Source: Gordius sp. MW1 (lineage: Eukaryota; Nematomorpha; Gordioida; Gordea; Gordiidae). From it: 64,000 nucleotides of DNA. The notes under the pieces were generated by a model. It was given only the letters and a program-made list of their open reading frames with translations. It was not told the origin of the DNA and did not search any database. Below, in pieces: positions 48,701 to 60,486 of the stretch; position 1 is the stretch's first letter; every line of letters begins with the position of its first letter. Where the stretch lies: assembly GCA_964036665.1 (NCBI GenBank), contig OZ038531.1:4898168-4962167 (forward strand), read 5' to 3'. A program made the position numbers and the translations under genes.

Positions 48701-50365
48701 CATGTTATTTTAAAAATTAACATACAATTAACAATGAATAATTGATTTGAGAGCATTTAGAATATGTGAAGTTTGAACCAATGCATATCAATCAAATCAG
48801 CCTATAATTTAGCATAGGTCTAGCTTGACTTTATGGGCAAAAACTGTTGAATATTTTTAATCCCTTTTTCGCGATGTGGGAAAAATATAACCCTTCTCTT
48901 TCCCCAAAAAATTGTAAAATTTAATTTGAATTTTAAATAAAATTATACTAAAATATTGGAACCCCATTTTTCCCACTTTCTTTATCAATCCGAACCCTTA
49001 ATAATACCAACTTATACAATGGATTGAATATTTCTAAGTTTATACTTTAGACATTAAATCATAGCAAACATTTTACATTTTGAATTTTGATATCCCTAGT
49101 GTATATAATCTGTCTAAAATTAATATCAATGTAAATAAAAGCGCATTCTAGGGTATTGAATTTTGATTTAATTACTATTTAAAGCTAAAAATCAAATTTT
49201 TTGATAACAATTACACCTTGACATTTAATATGTTACATTTCTAGTTTAAAATAAAAAGTTTACATTTATTAAAAATAACTTAATTAAATTTAATTAATTT
49301 ACAGCAAGTAATCGTTAAGGGCTGATTAGAGATGTGGACGTTTTCTCGTTAAATTATTTTAGATGTTGCTTTTTTTAAATTAAAAAGTAATTTTATTCAT
49401 ATAAAATTTTAGGTGTATAATAATTTAGTTATAGCTAAATGATATTTACCTTGTCGTGCACGTTTCGAATTCTAATCAATAATCAGTAGGTGGTGATTGA
49501 GGTGCTGTGATATTATGGCTAAAAATGTGAAAATTTTCGTTTTAAGTTCATTTTTAAACCCGTTTTTTGATCAATAAATTGATTGTTTTCGCTGGAAAAA
49601 CTAGTGAAGAGATCTGAGATTTTGTCGACTAATATCCGAGGGTAAGCTTGTGTGCCCTTTGAAAGATTGGAAAGAAGGAAAGGCAGGGGTTGGGTTAGTT
49701 AATATGGGACGCGCTGCAACAAAATCAATATTTATTTATGCCGAGCAAATCCCTGAAGAAATCGACCGCGCTTTTTTCTCCTGGCAAACCGATGTGTCTT
49801 TTATACAGCACACAATTAGCACGTAGTAATAACATTAAACATGCATAATACGTCATCAATTTACATGGATATTTTGAAAAAATTTATATATGGGAGAGAA
49901 TGCCAATAGTTTTATATTAATGGTCGTAGCCAGGATTTAATCTAAGGTTCATCAATTGGCCTGGTTATTTTTTAGAAAAGGGTAAAATGATGTTTTTGCT
50001 TTGAAAATTTTAATGATTTCCCAAAATTTAAATGGTGAACTATGATGTTTTAAACAGTTAGGAATTATAAGATTCAAAAAATTCAAGTAAATAAATGTAT
50101 TTAATCTGGTCAAGGAAAATTTTCTAATTCAATTGATTTTAATTTTTTATCTTACCTATCAATCAAAAATTAGATTTGATGGATCAATATTTATTAATTA
50201 ATTTACATAATTTTTAAAATCAATCGTTATGAATTTTTGAAAAAGAAATTATTTAAACGTCCTTCCTTTAAATGTTTAATTATCTTTATTGAAAATTTTG
50301 GATTTCCTGTTTAAATGGTTTAAAATTAACTGCAGCGATTTGCATTTGATTAAAATATAAATTAA
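45728..50365. other. Long AT-rich gene-poor stretch
   Basis: It contains a GT/G run near 46792-46816, a GTTT microsatellite near 48012 and a solo GGTCGTAGCCAGG remnant of family A near 49921. Around 49608-49826 a slightly GC-richer patch is open for 73 codons on the plus strand, ending in IYAEQIPEEIDRAFFSWQTD; the same patch carries TATAAAAG on the minus strand. I cannot assign it to a gene. Confidence 0.35.
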
Positions 50366-50565
50366 TTTGTATTCATAGACTAGATAGACTGCTCATCAAC
50401 TTTAAATAGGAATATATTTTTCCGCCATTTTGAAATGTCAATTGAAGGTATAGATGATATTAAAGTTAAAACTAGACAAAAAAACAACATTTCAAAATAT
50501 ATAACATTTAAAAATTCATGTAAAAATACGGTGATGATGTGACGAAAGCAATTTAATGCCGTCTG

Positions 50566-50725
50566 CATAGGCGTAGCCAGCATTAGAGAGGGGGGGGGGG
50601 TGATTTAGGTACGGGCAGAATGAACATTTTTTGAAATTTTAGCCATAATTTTAATTTCAACAAATTATTGGATTTAGAGGGGGGCAACCGCCCCTCCCTG
50701 CCCCCCCCTCTTGGCCACGCCCATG
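50566..50725. mobile_element. Family A MITE nested in a family C element
   Basis: The ends are CATAGGCGTAGCCAGC and TTGGCCACGCCCATG. The interior is subtype 1 in reverse orientation. No clear TSD is visible. Confidence 0.8.
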
Positions 50726-50857
50726 GCATTTATTAACATTCTTTTTTATTTATTAACTGGAGGAAGGTGAATTCACATTTTTTTGTTTCAATGAGGTACA
50801 CAGCAAAAAGTCATGGGAGAATAGTTAAATTCAAATTCGTGGATTTAATGGTATACA

Positions 50858-50992
50858 CATGGGCATAGCCAGGTTTTGGATTAGTGGGAAGGGGGGGGGG
50901 GCGAAACGTTTAAAAGTTCAATCCGGGGGGGGGGCAAAACATATTTTTTTTAAAAAAAATTTCGTCGCCCCCCCCCCCGGGCTACGTCCATG
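50858..50992. mobile_element. Family A MITE (subtype 2) nested in a family C element
   Basis: The ends are CATGGGCATAGCCAGG and GGGCTACGTCCATG. The flanks ggtataca and ggcacaca differ by two transitions. Confidence 0.8.
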
Positions 50993-51046
50993 GGCACACA
51001 TTTTAGCATATGAACATATGACATGAACAGTCTATGTATTCCTATG

Positions 51047-51894
51047 TCTATATTATCTGACTGATGCTTGAAATTGCATAGCAATTAAAATAAAATTATC
51101 TGAATTTACAATTAAACAAGAATAGCATTTAATAGCATTCAATCAAGTGATAATTTAGTTACGCACTTAATAGGATCGCGGGCATGTACTGCATAATTTC
51201 GAAGGAAAAAGATAAAAAATTTTAATTTTTATAAATTTTTTAATGTGTGTTTGGTATAATAAGAAATAAATCTTGTCATTAATATTAATCCAAGATTAGC
51301 GTAGATCAAGATTATATATCATTCACAAGCAAAAATAGATTTTCAACGATGTCATTAACAACGCTGTATTTATTAATAATTGATTGCCGTTATGTATGTG
51401 TTCATGTTTGATTTTATGCAATAAATTATGATTCTTTTCATAAAAAATGATCATCGCTTTCATAAGACGTCATGGCAATAAATCAACCTAACTTAGTCAA
51501 ACTTCAAACAAAAATACTATTTTTAAAAATTTGAATTAAAAATTTAAATTACTAAATGTTTTATATCAAGCTTAAAAGGTCTTAGTTAGAGGAACCCACA
51601 AATGTCCCCCCTTTTAAAATGGGAAATTATTTATAAATTTATCGAAATGATTGGTAAAGTTTACTAGATCATATTTTGCCCTCAGCCCCTTTTCCATATT
51701 AATTTACAAACTATTTCCTCCCCCCAATCTTGGCTATAGAATCCATGAGAGTCAATATTGTGTTTTTCTGCTCTGGGCAGTTTCTTAAGAATTTTAACTC
51801 ATCCGTTTATGCTTCTTACGTAAAAATGAAAAGCAACTTCAAAAATTAATTAATACCACTCTAATACAGAATATGTTTACATAATCAAATAAAA
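51047..51894. other. AT-rich spacer with a decayed family A-like segment
   Basis: About 51590-51745, CCCCCCTTTTAAAATGGGAAA ... TTTGCCCTCAGCCCC ... CTTGGCTATAGAATCCATG resembles an eroded family A copy. Nothing else was found. Confidence 0.35.
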
Positions 51895-52057
51895 CATGGG
51901 CGTAGCCATGGGGGGGGCAGGGAGAGGCGGCTGCCCCCCTCTAAATCCGTGAATGTGTTGAAATTTATTGATATGACTAAAATTTCAAAAAATATCATTT
52001 TGCCCCTTCCTAAATCATTATTGCCCCCCTCTAATCCCATTGCTGACTACTCCCATG
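51895..52057. mobile_element. Family A MITE (subtype 1)
   Basis: The ends are CATGGGCGTAGCCATGG and GCTGACTACTCCCATG. The flanks aaataaaa and agataata agree at 6 of 8 bases. Confidence 0.78.
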
Positions 52058-52610
52058 AGATAATATAGGTTTTGACCCCCCAACTCCAAAAAATCATAAA
52101 TTTTTAATATGCTATTATTAGTTCATTTTTAAGTAAGCCTGGAATGCCAAGCCAGCTGCTGCACAATTTTGTAAATTGATATTCCTTAATGATAGAGTAC
52201 TTAACGATTATTTTTGGAACGAGTTTAAATTGTCACTACTCTTATTCATTGAGCGCAACGTCATTTCACCGAAAGAATCGATTGCTTTGTTAGCATTTAA
52301 CATAATTTTAAAATTTCTTTCATATATTAAAATTCAAAATTTTTAAAACTAGAAGATAATTTATTGTCAAAATATAATTTACAGAGAATCTAAATATTAT
52401 TTCATGCAAATGGTGTTGGATTAAATCGGGCTCAGCGAAATTGTGATAAATGAGTCTATTTTTTATTTAAAAAATATATATTTCTATTCATCTACTTATA
52501 TAAATTTTTTTTTATAATTTAAGTGCTAAATTCATTAAGTTATTAGACAATTGCTAGCAAATATCATTTTGAGTAACACATTTAAGCTTTTACAAAATTA
52601 TATGATTCCA

Positions 52611-53880
52611 AGTTTGGGGTTAAAAAATGCTGTACAAATCAATTTAGTTGTTTTTATGGTCTTATATTTGAGATATTTAAATTTTAAACTTAGATTTTAA
52701 CATGTTTTATTTTCCTCGTTGTATTTCAAAGTGCTCATTTGCGTAAATTTTCCTGCGCACCTTAATATTTCAACATGTCTAACATAAAATATATTTGATA
52801 ATTCTGTGTTTAAAGATGATAGATAAATATAAAAATATAACATTTTATCAAGTGTCCCAATTAAATAAACATTAAATTTGTTTGGGGAGTCTATATTTTA
52901 TAGTTAATATTATAAAGCTTAGCAATTTAATACACTAAAAAATCATAAATTAATGATGAACTTATACAATACTTTTGTGTGGTTATAAATTAACTTAATT
53001 ATAACCTTTTTTTAATCTACAACATTAAAGAAATATATAGGAAATGTCATTTTTTAAATAAAAATTACCATTTTTAAAGTCTTATATAATGTCTATTTTA
53101 AGAAATTAAATATAGATTTTTTCATATTCTTGAATCTAACCTTCTATGGTGTATTTCTATTATAAAAATTTAAAATAAAATTGTAAAATTATCTAAAATA
53201 TGGGTTTAGAACAATAGATACTTTTCTGTCTAAAAAAGGGTGAAAACTTCCTTAAGTTTAAACAACTCTATTTATTTGTTTTTTTCAGCCAAATTTTTCT
53301 ACATTTATAGTTCTGTCGTATATGTGAATACGTATATTTGTATAGCATGTGCTACAGATTGTATTATTGCTATAATTACATATTTTAATATTGTAAGCCA
53401 AATCCGAGTTGGTAATTACCATATGATTTTAATTTGATCTTATAATTTTCCTTTGTGTATTAGATTCCCCACCCCGGCCCTAGTTATTACTTCTCCTAAT
53501 CTATAATATATCATTATACTATCTTTATCTTTACTTAATAAATGATTATCCTTAGATTAGATATGATTGATTTCTAATAAGTTCCAACTTATTTTATATC
53601 GTCTTATTATTTAAACCATAAAATTAAAAAAGTCATTTGTTATGAGCCAAATTAATCACATAGGAGAGAATTTTGGAAATTGTACTAATTGTGGACATAA
53701 ATTTATAACCACTTGATCATATACCCAAAATAGTATATTAATTTACTGATAAAAGTTCAAGTACTATACTTTCAAAATTTAAAAAGTATAGCAATTTAAA
53801 TTTTGGGGCCATCATGACCCCCTTTACCATCCGTGTTAGTATTTTAACCTGACTAACGGAGCACCGTGGGCTAATGCCAA
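52611..53880. mobile_element. Second, degraded piggyBac-like copy
   Basis: The segment GGGGTTAAAAAATGCTGTACA near 52616 matches the inner left end of the element at 23539. The last 330 bp (about 53550-53880) parallel 25440-25745, including AACCACTTGATCA and ACCATCCGTGTTAG. The terminal tips and TTAA sites are eroded, and no transposase frame is seen. Confidence 0.55.
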
Positions 53881-54863
53881 AACGGGTAGATTTCTCAAAT
53901 TATCGCTAAATTTATTATTTAATTAACATATGTTTTTGTCGATACGCGCGCCTGATCGATGATTTCTTAAACATGCCCGCTTCCTTTCACTATATACATG
54001 TACGTTTTTGTTTCTAGACAAATCAGTGAATTTACAGTTGTAATTTTATTTTGTAAAAAGTTTAAAATTTTCCTATTGTACTCTTACTGTCGATATTTTA
54101 ATTCTACCAATTGTATCGTTATTAATTTTAATGCCTTTGGGCAATTGATTATCATTATCAATTGTAAGTTCCTCCTAACGCTCCACCCTTCTTCTTCTAC
54201 TCCTTCTTTTACATCTAAATTAGGATTAACCTTATATATTGAAAAGCTAATTATTTCACAAAATTTAAGGGCGCCACATATGACGATGGGTTTGATAATT
54301 TTTATAACGCAATAAAATTATATTCATTATATAAAATGGGCAAGGCATAATTGCGATGAATAGTTCATTAATTATTATAATGTACAAATCGCTCTAATAG
54401 GTTTCATTTTAGTAGAATATATTTTATGAATATTTTTAAGCCCTTTGCTTGAAACCGTTAGGCCCCATGGAATATTAAATTAATTATTCAATTAATTAAC
54501 CATATAAAGTAAATAAAAAATAAATTTAAGCAAACATTGATTATGAGGTTGTAGGCAAATTAATTAGGTTGTTAGGCAAATCTATGCTTTTAATTTTAGG
54601 AAGAGAATCAAATAACTTTCTAAATCAAAATATTTTGGCATGATTCAATTTTGAATCTAACTAGCATGAGTAAATAAACACAGTTTTATATAAAAATTTA
54701 AAAAAAGTTTTAAAATTTTCAATTTATTACCTCCGAGACCTAAGTTTTTTTACACTATGAACTTATCAACGATAAATTACATAAGATAATTCACTTAATT
54801 TATCCAAATATCTTCGATCTTCAAATTTGACGAATTTTGAGGTTTCGGGATTTGGCAGTCGAC
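53881..54863. other. Upstream flank of the mannosidase gene
   Basis: A 105-codon plus-strand frame (53998-54315) is mostly hydrophobic AT-rich translation with no recognised domain. An in-frame stop at 54828 precedes the mannosidase ATG. A promoter cannot be assigned. Confidence 0.4.
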
Positions 54864-57800
54864 ATGGGAATTTTTAAAATTCGGGCTTTTCACATGTACC
54901 GAAAATTAAATAAAAAGGTAAAGTAATGAATAATTGCTTGTTAACATACATATTTAGGGTGCCCAAGTACAAAGGAAAAATATAGCTTTGATTGCCATAG
55001 GCCTTATTTTATTTGCCACGATTTTTTTATATTTTAGTATAACAAAACTTCCCAAAGAGAAAGAATATGTTATTATACCAGATTTCGCCCAAGTTATTGG
55101 CTTAAAAATATCACTACATAACGCTACTAATAAAGATGTTTTCCATAAAGAAGTAAATATTATTATTATATCTAGCAGATATGTTATTTTAAATGTGTCA
55201 TTATGAAAACATCTCTATTATTTGTTTATATATATTGTATTAACGAAAATTATTTGATATCTAATAGGGTAGCTATAAATTATATATGATATAACAATGA
55301 GTTTGATTATTTTTGATAAATTATAATAGGCTATAAATTTACTTTGTTTACAGATTACAATAATAAAAGATATCATATCACATTCTTCTGTAATGAAAAC
55401 ACATACTATCCATAATGATAATTTGACCCCTGTTTCACACAAAGATTCTTTTAAACAATTCCCATTGCCCGAAGGTCTTCAAGGTTGGGTACCATCCTTT
55501 AAAGGTAAGTTTTTGGTGATTGTTTTGTATACGGCTTAATTAAATAATAAAATAATGACTAGCCCAAAAATAAATCATATTGATTACATATATTTTATTA
55601 AAAATTGTCATAGAGAGGTTAACCATTTTTTTTGATATATGTTGTAAAAAGATGTCAGTAAAATCCTTAACTTCTGCTGACTTTTGTGTTTTTATTACCC
55701 TTTTTCCAACTATTCTTTTAAAATATAAATCTCAGCTAAATGTTTTAATTTGCAAGCTAAAATTAAAAATCTTTTTATCCATTATTTATAACTACTAATA
55801 TTTGAATTTTTTAAAATTTATTTGTTGAAATTGAATGTGTGGATATTCAAAAACTCTGTGTCTACAAAATCTTACATTTTAAATCAATGTTTTTTAAAAA
55901 ATGTTAATATGACTTTAGATCCAATCACGAAGAGGCAAAAGGCAGTTAGAGAAGCAATGAAACATGCTTGGAATGCATATGAAAGCCAGGCTTGGGGCTA
56001 TGACGAATTAAGACCTTTGAGTAGGGGTGGTGCCAATTGGTTTAATGTAGGGCTAACCATAGTTGATTCTTTGGATACCCTTTTGATCATGGGACTAAAT
56101 CAAGGTTTAAATGTGTATTAATTATAATAAAATTATTTAATTTTTAGCATAAATTCTTACATATATTTCTTTTATTGGGCTATTTTAGGTTATTATTATT
56201 TTTTTCCTAGATGTGCTAATTTTGTATATAATGTTATTTGTGTAAAGAGTAGTTTTCATAATGGAAAAAGACTCAATTTATTTAAAGATAGTGACATTAA
56301 GAAACAACTTTTTATAATAGAATCATTGATTATTATAGTATCAAGGTTAAATGGGCATTTTGAAACAGCACATGCAATTTGATAAAAACTCAAATTTTCT
56401 CAATTTTTTGGGTGGGCCATGCAGAATATAGGAATGCTTCGCAATGGGTGATTGAACAACTCGATTTTTCAGCTAACGATCATTATGTCAATCTGTTTGA
56501 AGTTACTATAAGGGTTCTGGGTGGTTTGCTCAGCGCCTACCACCTCTCTGGCCACAGGGATGTGGGTTTACTGGAAAAAGCGGTAGCCTTTAGCCCGAAA
56601 TTTACCCATTTTAAGTGCACCTTTTTATAGTTTAACTTTTGGAATTATGGAATATTGAAGTCTCTGACTTGAGGTAACAATAAAATAATTGAGGAGTTGT
56701 ATAGCTTTATCCATCTTTATATAATTCTATTAGTTTCTACAACTTTGTATCTAAGTTAATGGCTAAACTCCTTAAGTTTCGATATGTAATGTAGTGTTGT
56801 AAAAAGACCTGGTTTTTTTTAGTAATCTACCTTTGGTTTAAACTAAGACTTACTAAAACAGACCTAAATTCTCTGGTGCATTTCTCAAATTTCGACCAAG
56901 CCTCTAGGTCGTCTACGAAAAACAGACCAAAATTTTTTGCTTAGTCCACCAACCCCAAGGTAGACTAACCAAAGACTTTTTACAACACTAATGTAACGTG
57001 GCTAAGTTCCTCAATCTGACCGACCAAACTTTTAAACAAATTGGTAACCTTAGTTAAATAAAATTTAATCAATATACGTATTGTATGCAGCTAGATTTGG
57101 GTGAGAGGTTGTCAGCAGCTTTTGCTAGCCCCTCCGGTATCCCCTACTCCGACGTTAACTTAAAAACGCGCCACGCTAAGTCGGTCGGTCTGATGGAAAG
57201 CTCCACTTCAGAAGTGGCCACTTTACAGCTCGAATTCACGGATTTGTCTAGGTCTACCAACATCTCTACCTACGAGGTTAATTTTATTTCACGTTATTTT
57301 TACCCTTTTATATTTATCAATTTGAGTTTATTTTAGCTTGATCTCCAGGAATTAAAGCTAATTGGTTTTGATTTGATTTAGTGGGCTGATCTTATATAAA
57401 AAAATACCGATTGATTTTCAAGTTATTGACGTGTGAAAAACGGCAAAAGCGCTGTTTTTAGCAACTTTGACAGCAAATATTTCAAAAACTTGACGTATAG
57501 GGGGAAAAAATTAACATACATTTGTGTTCACCGTAAAAAACTATATCAGAATGTGCAATTAGTTTGCCGGTTAATTTTTGTTGAACCGTGTTATTAAAAC
57601 ATTATAATAATAACCCTACTTTGTTTATAAGTATAATGCACAAATAAAAATCTAATACTTTGACAGCAAATATTTCAAAAACTTGATGTATAGGGGGAAA
57701 AAATTAACATAAATTTGTGTTCACCGTAAAAAACTATATCAGAATGTGCAACTAGTTTGCCGGTTAATTTTTCGTGTTGAACCGTGTTATTAAAACATTA

Positions 57801-60486
57801 AACCCTACTTTGTTTATAAGTATAATGCACAAATAAAAATCTAATTGATTTTGTAACGGGCTTGTGCCGGGCCTTACGTATATCTAAGTCTGACCCGAGC
57901 CCGCGGGGTTTTGCGGCCTGCCTCTTGTTCTAAAGCAGTAGCTCGACCCGCAGGCCCAGGCCGGACTTTTAGGCCCCTGGCCCGGCTGTGCAGGTCTCTA
58001 ATACAAACACCCCTAACATGGTTATCTAGAAATTGGTTGCTGGCGTGAGTGCTCACATTCACGGTCTGCCCAAAATGCAAGGCCTCGTTCCCATCTTCAT
58101 ATCTCCGCGGGACGGCAAATTCAAGTATTCCACCAAGATAAGTCTCGGGGCCCGGGGCGATTCCTATTACGAATATTTGCTCAAGGCCGCCATTCAAACG
58201 GGCGGAAGTGAGGAACAGCTGATTTCCGATTACGTCACAGCCGTTACCGGGATCATCGATCAGCTGATCGGCCAAGTTACGGTATCTCGGCGTGACGGTA
58301 CCGGTCCCCAAGAGTACACCTACGTCGCGGAATACTACGAAGGCCTCAAAGATCTCAAAATGGTACTTAAATTAATTTATCGCAATTAAATTTGATTGCG
58401 TGAAAATGTTTTTAATCTTAGTGTTTGCGCGAATAAGTGTAAATTGTAGCATAGTGTCAGATTAGCGCCATGTTACTTCGAAACCTAAAAAATAGAAACC
58501 AACTTTTTTTTGCGACCCTACTTAGTTGTATTTACTTCACGTAGGATCACTTAGTTTGCTTCCTACCCGGCACCCTGGCATACGGATTGATGCACGGGAT
58601 CGGTGGTAAAGCTCCCTCATCCTTGTCCCAAATTGAAAGATTTAATTTAGAGGAAAGCCATAAAGCGCTGGCTATTAACTTAACTTCCACGTGTTACGAA
58701 ATGTACGCGGCCACAGAAACGGGCTTAAGCCCGGAAATTGTGCATTTTGACGATAGACCTGGGGCTGTCAAGAGAGGCCCCTTTTACATCAAAGTATTTC
58801 CCTTAAAAATGCCTGATTCATAGTATTAGATCAAAGGCTTGCGGGAATTTTAGTATATGGCGGCAGCACTACGTTTAAAGGCTAATGAGACGGCTGGCTT
58901 TTTGGTAGTGGTCTAAAAACGGCTGGGTTTTGTTTGGCCGACCTTGTGTTTTAGTCGACTAAGCAAAAATAGACCAAAAAAGCTTTGGTCTATTTATGCT
59001 ACCAAGAAAAACAGACCAAAAAATCTTTAGTTTGTTTATAATTAGTCGACTAAAATTAAAGATCGACCAAGGGAAACCCATTAGTTTTTACAACACTACC
59101 TTTTAGAATGGTATTATATAAAAGCAAATTAGAAATGTAAAACTGAACTCTTCTAAGCGTTCGATGTTAAATTTGGCCCGATTTAATTTTCACGTTCATT
59201 GTTGTCGTCCAGTTGGACACCCTTTTTAAAATCAAATTAAAACTGAATTTAATAAGGTGATCCATGCAGAAATCATTAAAATGGGATTTATGTAAGACTT
59301 TTGGATTAAATGATAGCAGTTTTTTTTTATGAAATACCGTCACTTTAATATGGTTGTTTATAAATGAGAATTTAGGAATGATAAATTTATTGCTTAATTT
59401 AGCACGCAGATACACACAACTTGCTGAGGCCGGAGACAGTGGAAAGCCTGTTTTACATGTACAAATTGACTAAGGATAAAAAATATCAGGTAAAGTCAAT
59501 TCGAAATTTGTGTTTCTCCACACTAATCATAATTACCTAAAACAGAACATTATATATTACAGAGGAATTTTGACAAAACTTCGTTGTGTAAATATTTGAG
59601 TCCGTCTTTTTAAGTTGTTTCGTTATAAATCCAGCAATGATGTTCCCTTCCCATATAATATTTCGCCACTTTTCAAATGTTGATTTGAAGATTTCGTTAA
59701 TTTATAAATCTAATGGAATTTTACGCATTTATACTTGCTAAATTTATAATTTTTAAAGGCATCACTACCAAGGGCGCAGCCAAGATTGATTTAGAGGGGG
59801 GCAATAATGATCTAGGTAGGGGCAAAATGATAATTTTTTCAAATTTTAGCCATAATAATACTAAATTTTAAATACTTATTGGATTTAGAGGGAGACAGCC
59901 GCCCCTCCCTGCCATCCCCTGGCTACGCCCATGATCACTATATAGGACAATACTTTTTATTAAACGCAATACTGTTATCATTGTGAGTGTGTTGTAAAAA
60001 CGGCTGGGTTTTGTTTGGTTCACCTTTAGTTTTAGTCGACTAAACATAAACAGACCAAAGAGTTTTTGGTCTGATCGCTTTTAAAGTTTAGTCTACTAAA
60101 ACCAAATGTCGACCAAACAAAACTCAGCCGTTTTTACAACGCTAATTGTGAGACGCCAACCCATTTTACTGGCATTTTAACTTATCTCTAACAAAGATTT
60201 TGGCGTTTTTAACGCTTTTCTATAGGAATGGGGTTGGAACATATTTGTCGCTTTCGAAAATTACACCAAAATTCCAAGCGGGGGTTACAGCTCCATAGAC
60301 AACGTTTTAACGCCCATAAGCGTCGGGTACAGGGATAGGATGGAAAGTTATTTTTTGGCCGAAACTTTGAAATACCTTTACCTACTGTTTCAATCGGACG
60401 AAAGTGGCGAGGATTTAATTCCTCTCGATAGGTTCGTTTTCAATTCCGAAGGCCATCCTCTGCCCCTCCAAACCCGAGATGCGTAA
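54864..60486 (+). CDS. MAN1B1: ER mannosyl-oligosaccharide alpha-1,2-mannosidase (GH47), ten exons
   Basis: Exons 54864-54917, 54958-55152, 55354-55504, 55919-56104, 56425-56582, 57091-57276, 58030-58362, 58545-58793, 59403-59489 and 60226-60486 join with consistent phases into 619 residues. Class I mannosidases trim mannose from N-glycans; the MAN1B1/Mns1 branch marks misfolded glycoproteins in the early secretory pathway. Residues 1-25 are cytosolic and basic, 26-46 form the type II membrane anchor ([18 protein letters not shown]), then a stem and a GH47 domain from about 134 to the end. Visible family blocks: [44 protein letters not shown] (acid E221), [13 protein letters not shown] (D354), VCFLPGTLA with a later TCYEMYA cysteine (the conserved disulfide pair), [21 protein letters not shown] (E515), [15 protein letters not shown] and [10 protein letters not shown]. 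In the last block the usual Thr that binds calcium is Ser607. Intron 1 is only 40 nt; later introns hold family A and B copies and a tandem duplication. The exon 4 donor (GTTTAA) is weak. Confidence 0.93.
56792..56990. mobile_element. Family B hAT-like MITE in a mannosidase intron, 7 of 8 TSD bases match
   Basis: The flanks are atgtaatg (56784-56791) and atgtaacg (56991-56998). The ends are TAGTGTTGTAAAAAGACC and GACTTTTTACAACACTA. The interior alternates AGTC.AC and GACCAAA motifs. It lies in intron 5. Confidence 0.88.
57466..57845. repeat. Tandem duplication, two units of about 190 bp, in mannosidase intron 6
   Basis: Unit 1 (57466-57658) and unit 2 (57659-57845) both begin TTTGACAGCAAATATTTC and end AATAAAAATCTAAT. 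They are nearly identical, differing by a few substitutions and small indels, so the duplication is recent. Each unit includes CACCGTAAAAAACTATATC and AGTTTGCCGGTTAATTTT. Confidence 0.92.
57850..58010. mobile_element. GC-rich segment, possible end of a CCCG-rich element
   Basis: A CCCGAGCCCGCGGGG and GGCCCCTGGCCCGG stretch ends in GTGCAGGTCTCTA, similar to the right tip of the element at 9749 (GCAGGGCTCTA). No left tip or TSD was found. It lies in intron 6, just before exon 7, and an antisense frame across it and exon 7 is a shadow. Confidence 0.4.
58906..59098. mobile_element. Family B hAT-like MITE in mannosidase intron 8
   Basis: The ends are TAGTGGTCTAAAAACGGC and TAGTTTTTACAACACTA. The flanks ctttttgg and ccttttag agree at 6 of 8 bases. 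The interior includes TAGTCGACTAA on both sides. Confidence 0.82.
59769..59933. mobile_element. Family A MITE in mannosidase intron 9, 7 of 8 TSD bases match
   Basis: The flanks are atcactac (59761-59768) and atcactat (59934-59941). The ends are CAAGGGCGCAGCCAAG and CTGGCTACGCCCATG. Confidence 0.88.
59988..60144. mobile_element. Family B hAT-like MITE in mannosidase intron 9, perfect 8-bp TSD
   Basis: The flanks repeat attgtgag (59980-59987 and 60145-60152). The arms are long: TGTTGTAAAAACGGCTGGG then TTTTGTTTGG on the left, with the complement ending CAACGCTA on the right, making most of the element a hairpin. It lies 82 bases before exon 10. Confidence 0.93.

Larger units (their letters stand above)
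50374..51046. mobile_element. Family C hAT-like element hosting two family A MITEs
   Basis: The ends CATAGACTAGATAGACTGC and, on the right, the complement of a worn copy (ATGAACAGTCTATGTATT) match the family C element at 26208. The flanks tttgtatt and tctatatt agree at 6 of 8 bases. Copies of family A at 50566 and 50858 lie inside. Confidence 0.68.

Noticed and set aside
57874..58311. Minus-strand 145-codon frame
   Set aside because: Antisense shadow of mannosidase exon 7 plus the GC-rich intron segment.
3030..59933. Regularly recurring palindromic units as a CRISPR array or a set of terminators
   Set aside because: Copies are kilobases apart, have 8-bp target duplications and occur in introns of animal genes; they are transposons.
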